Shown here piece after piece: positions 35,745 to 35,802 of a DNA stretch of 35,802 nucleotides. The notes beneath the pieces are model-generated. The model saw only the letters and a program-made list of their open reading frames with translations. It was not told the DNA's origin and did no database searches. Made by a program: the position numbers and the translations under genes. The stretch spans positions 1 through 35,802 of IMG/VR virus record IMGVR_UViG_3300036399_000742; one strand, written 5' to 3'. Origin of the DNA: a virus. How positions within the stretch are numbered: position 1 is the first letter of the stretch; every line of letters begins with the position of its first letter.

Positions 35745-35802
35745 TCCAAGCCAAGACACAGCCACCAGCCGGGGGGGTAGTAGGTTCTTCCACGGGGGGA
35801 CG
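35741..35802 (+). CDS. Start of a gene cut by the window end (possibly terminase-related)
   Basis: ATG 35741 overlaps the previous stop (ATGA) and opens a frame of 20 codons (IQAKTQPPAGGVVGSSTGG) to the edge. The segment has runs of seven and six G, so the end may be unreliable. Since the window starts inside the terminase gene, this frame could be the small or large terminase start, but too little is visible to say. Confidence 0.4.
   Translation, partial: MIQAKTQPPAGGVVGSSTGG

Noticed and set aside
1-35802. CRISPR array, insertion sequence or transposase
   Set aside because: No regularly spaced short repeats, no transposase-like protein and no IS-type terminal repeats were seen.

Overview
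The window is an almost complete genome of a temperate tailed phage with a lambda/HK97-type head and a P2-type contractile tail, so a myovirus by morphology. The host is probably a verrucomicrobial or related PVC bacterium. I infer this weakly, from structural genes that mostly lack Shine-Dalgarno sequences (A-rich leaders such as aaaaaatg) and from T/G-rich 'CTCTGTGTCCTC-GTGG' intergenic repeats of a kind I associate with such genomes; no gene proves it. The window opens inside the large terminase gene and closes 62 bases into another gene. The integration site (attP) lies in the middle with phage genes on both sides, so this looks like a permuted, slightly incomplete episomal or virion sequence rather than an excised-in-place prophage.

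Late region (1-21778, all + strand). The order is terminase large subunit (C-terminus), a gpW-like connector, and a lambda-family portal. Next comes an unusual block of six appendage, fibre or beta-helix genes (2404-6907), then a single gene fusing prohead protease and HK97-type major capsid protein (7052-8920). A small lysis cassette follows (spanin and holin candidates plus a CHAP endolysin, 9154-10294), then head-tail connectors and gpZ-like and tail-terminator-like proteins. The P2-type tail genes come last: spike V, W, J, I, fibre H, sheath FI, tube FII, E with a programmed -1 frameshift to E', tape measure T, U, X and D. Three hairpin terminators and five copies of a 21-bp motif (GGAA-NN-CCCCGCAGAAGACAC, all in + orientation) punctuate this region at the starts of functional modules.

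Switch and cargo region (21779-28500). It holds three small early genes, a ribbon-helix-helix (RHH) protein with a poly-G tract, and an attP made of the 3' half of a tRNA-Leu(UAA) gene flanked by CGGGTAACA repeats. A small helix-turn-helix (excisionase-like) gene and a tyrosine integrase follow. Next is a visibly AT-rich two-gene cargo: a three-helix membrane protein and a ClpP-like serine protease with an intact Ser-His-Asp triad. A frameshifted RHH gene on the minus strand faces a pair of RHH genes on the plus strand, and a 15-bp inverted repeat flanks that pair. A SieB-type superinfection exclusion gene lies antisense within the early operon.

Replication, recombination and control region (28532-35802, + strand). 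It encodes small membrane proteins, a Bet/RecT annealase, a RecE-like PD-(D/E)XK exonuclease, a RusA resolvase, a small protein with an SSB-like C-terminal tip, a replisome organiser and a DnaC-like helicase loader with a zinc ribbon. An ECF-type sigma factor and a Mor-like protein follow. These last two are the best candidates for the late-gene switch, and the five-copy motif is the best candidate for their target.

The most promising less-described elements are the membrane-protein/ClpP-like protease cargo, the sigma factor paired with the dispersed 21-bp motif, and the RHH/operator switch next to attP.
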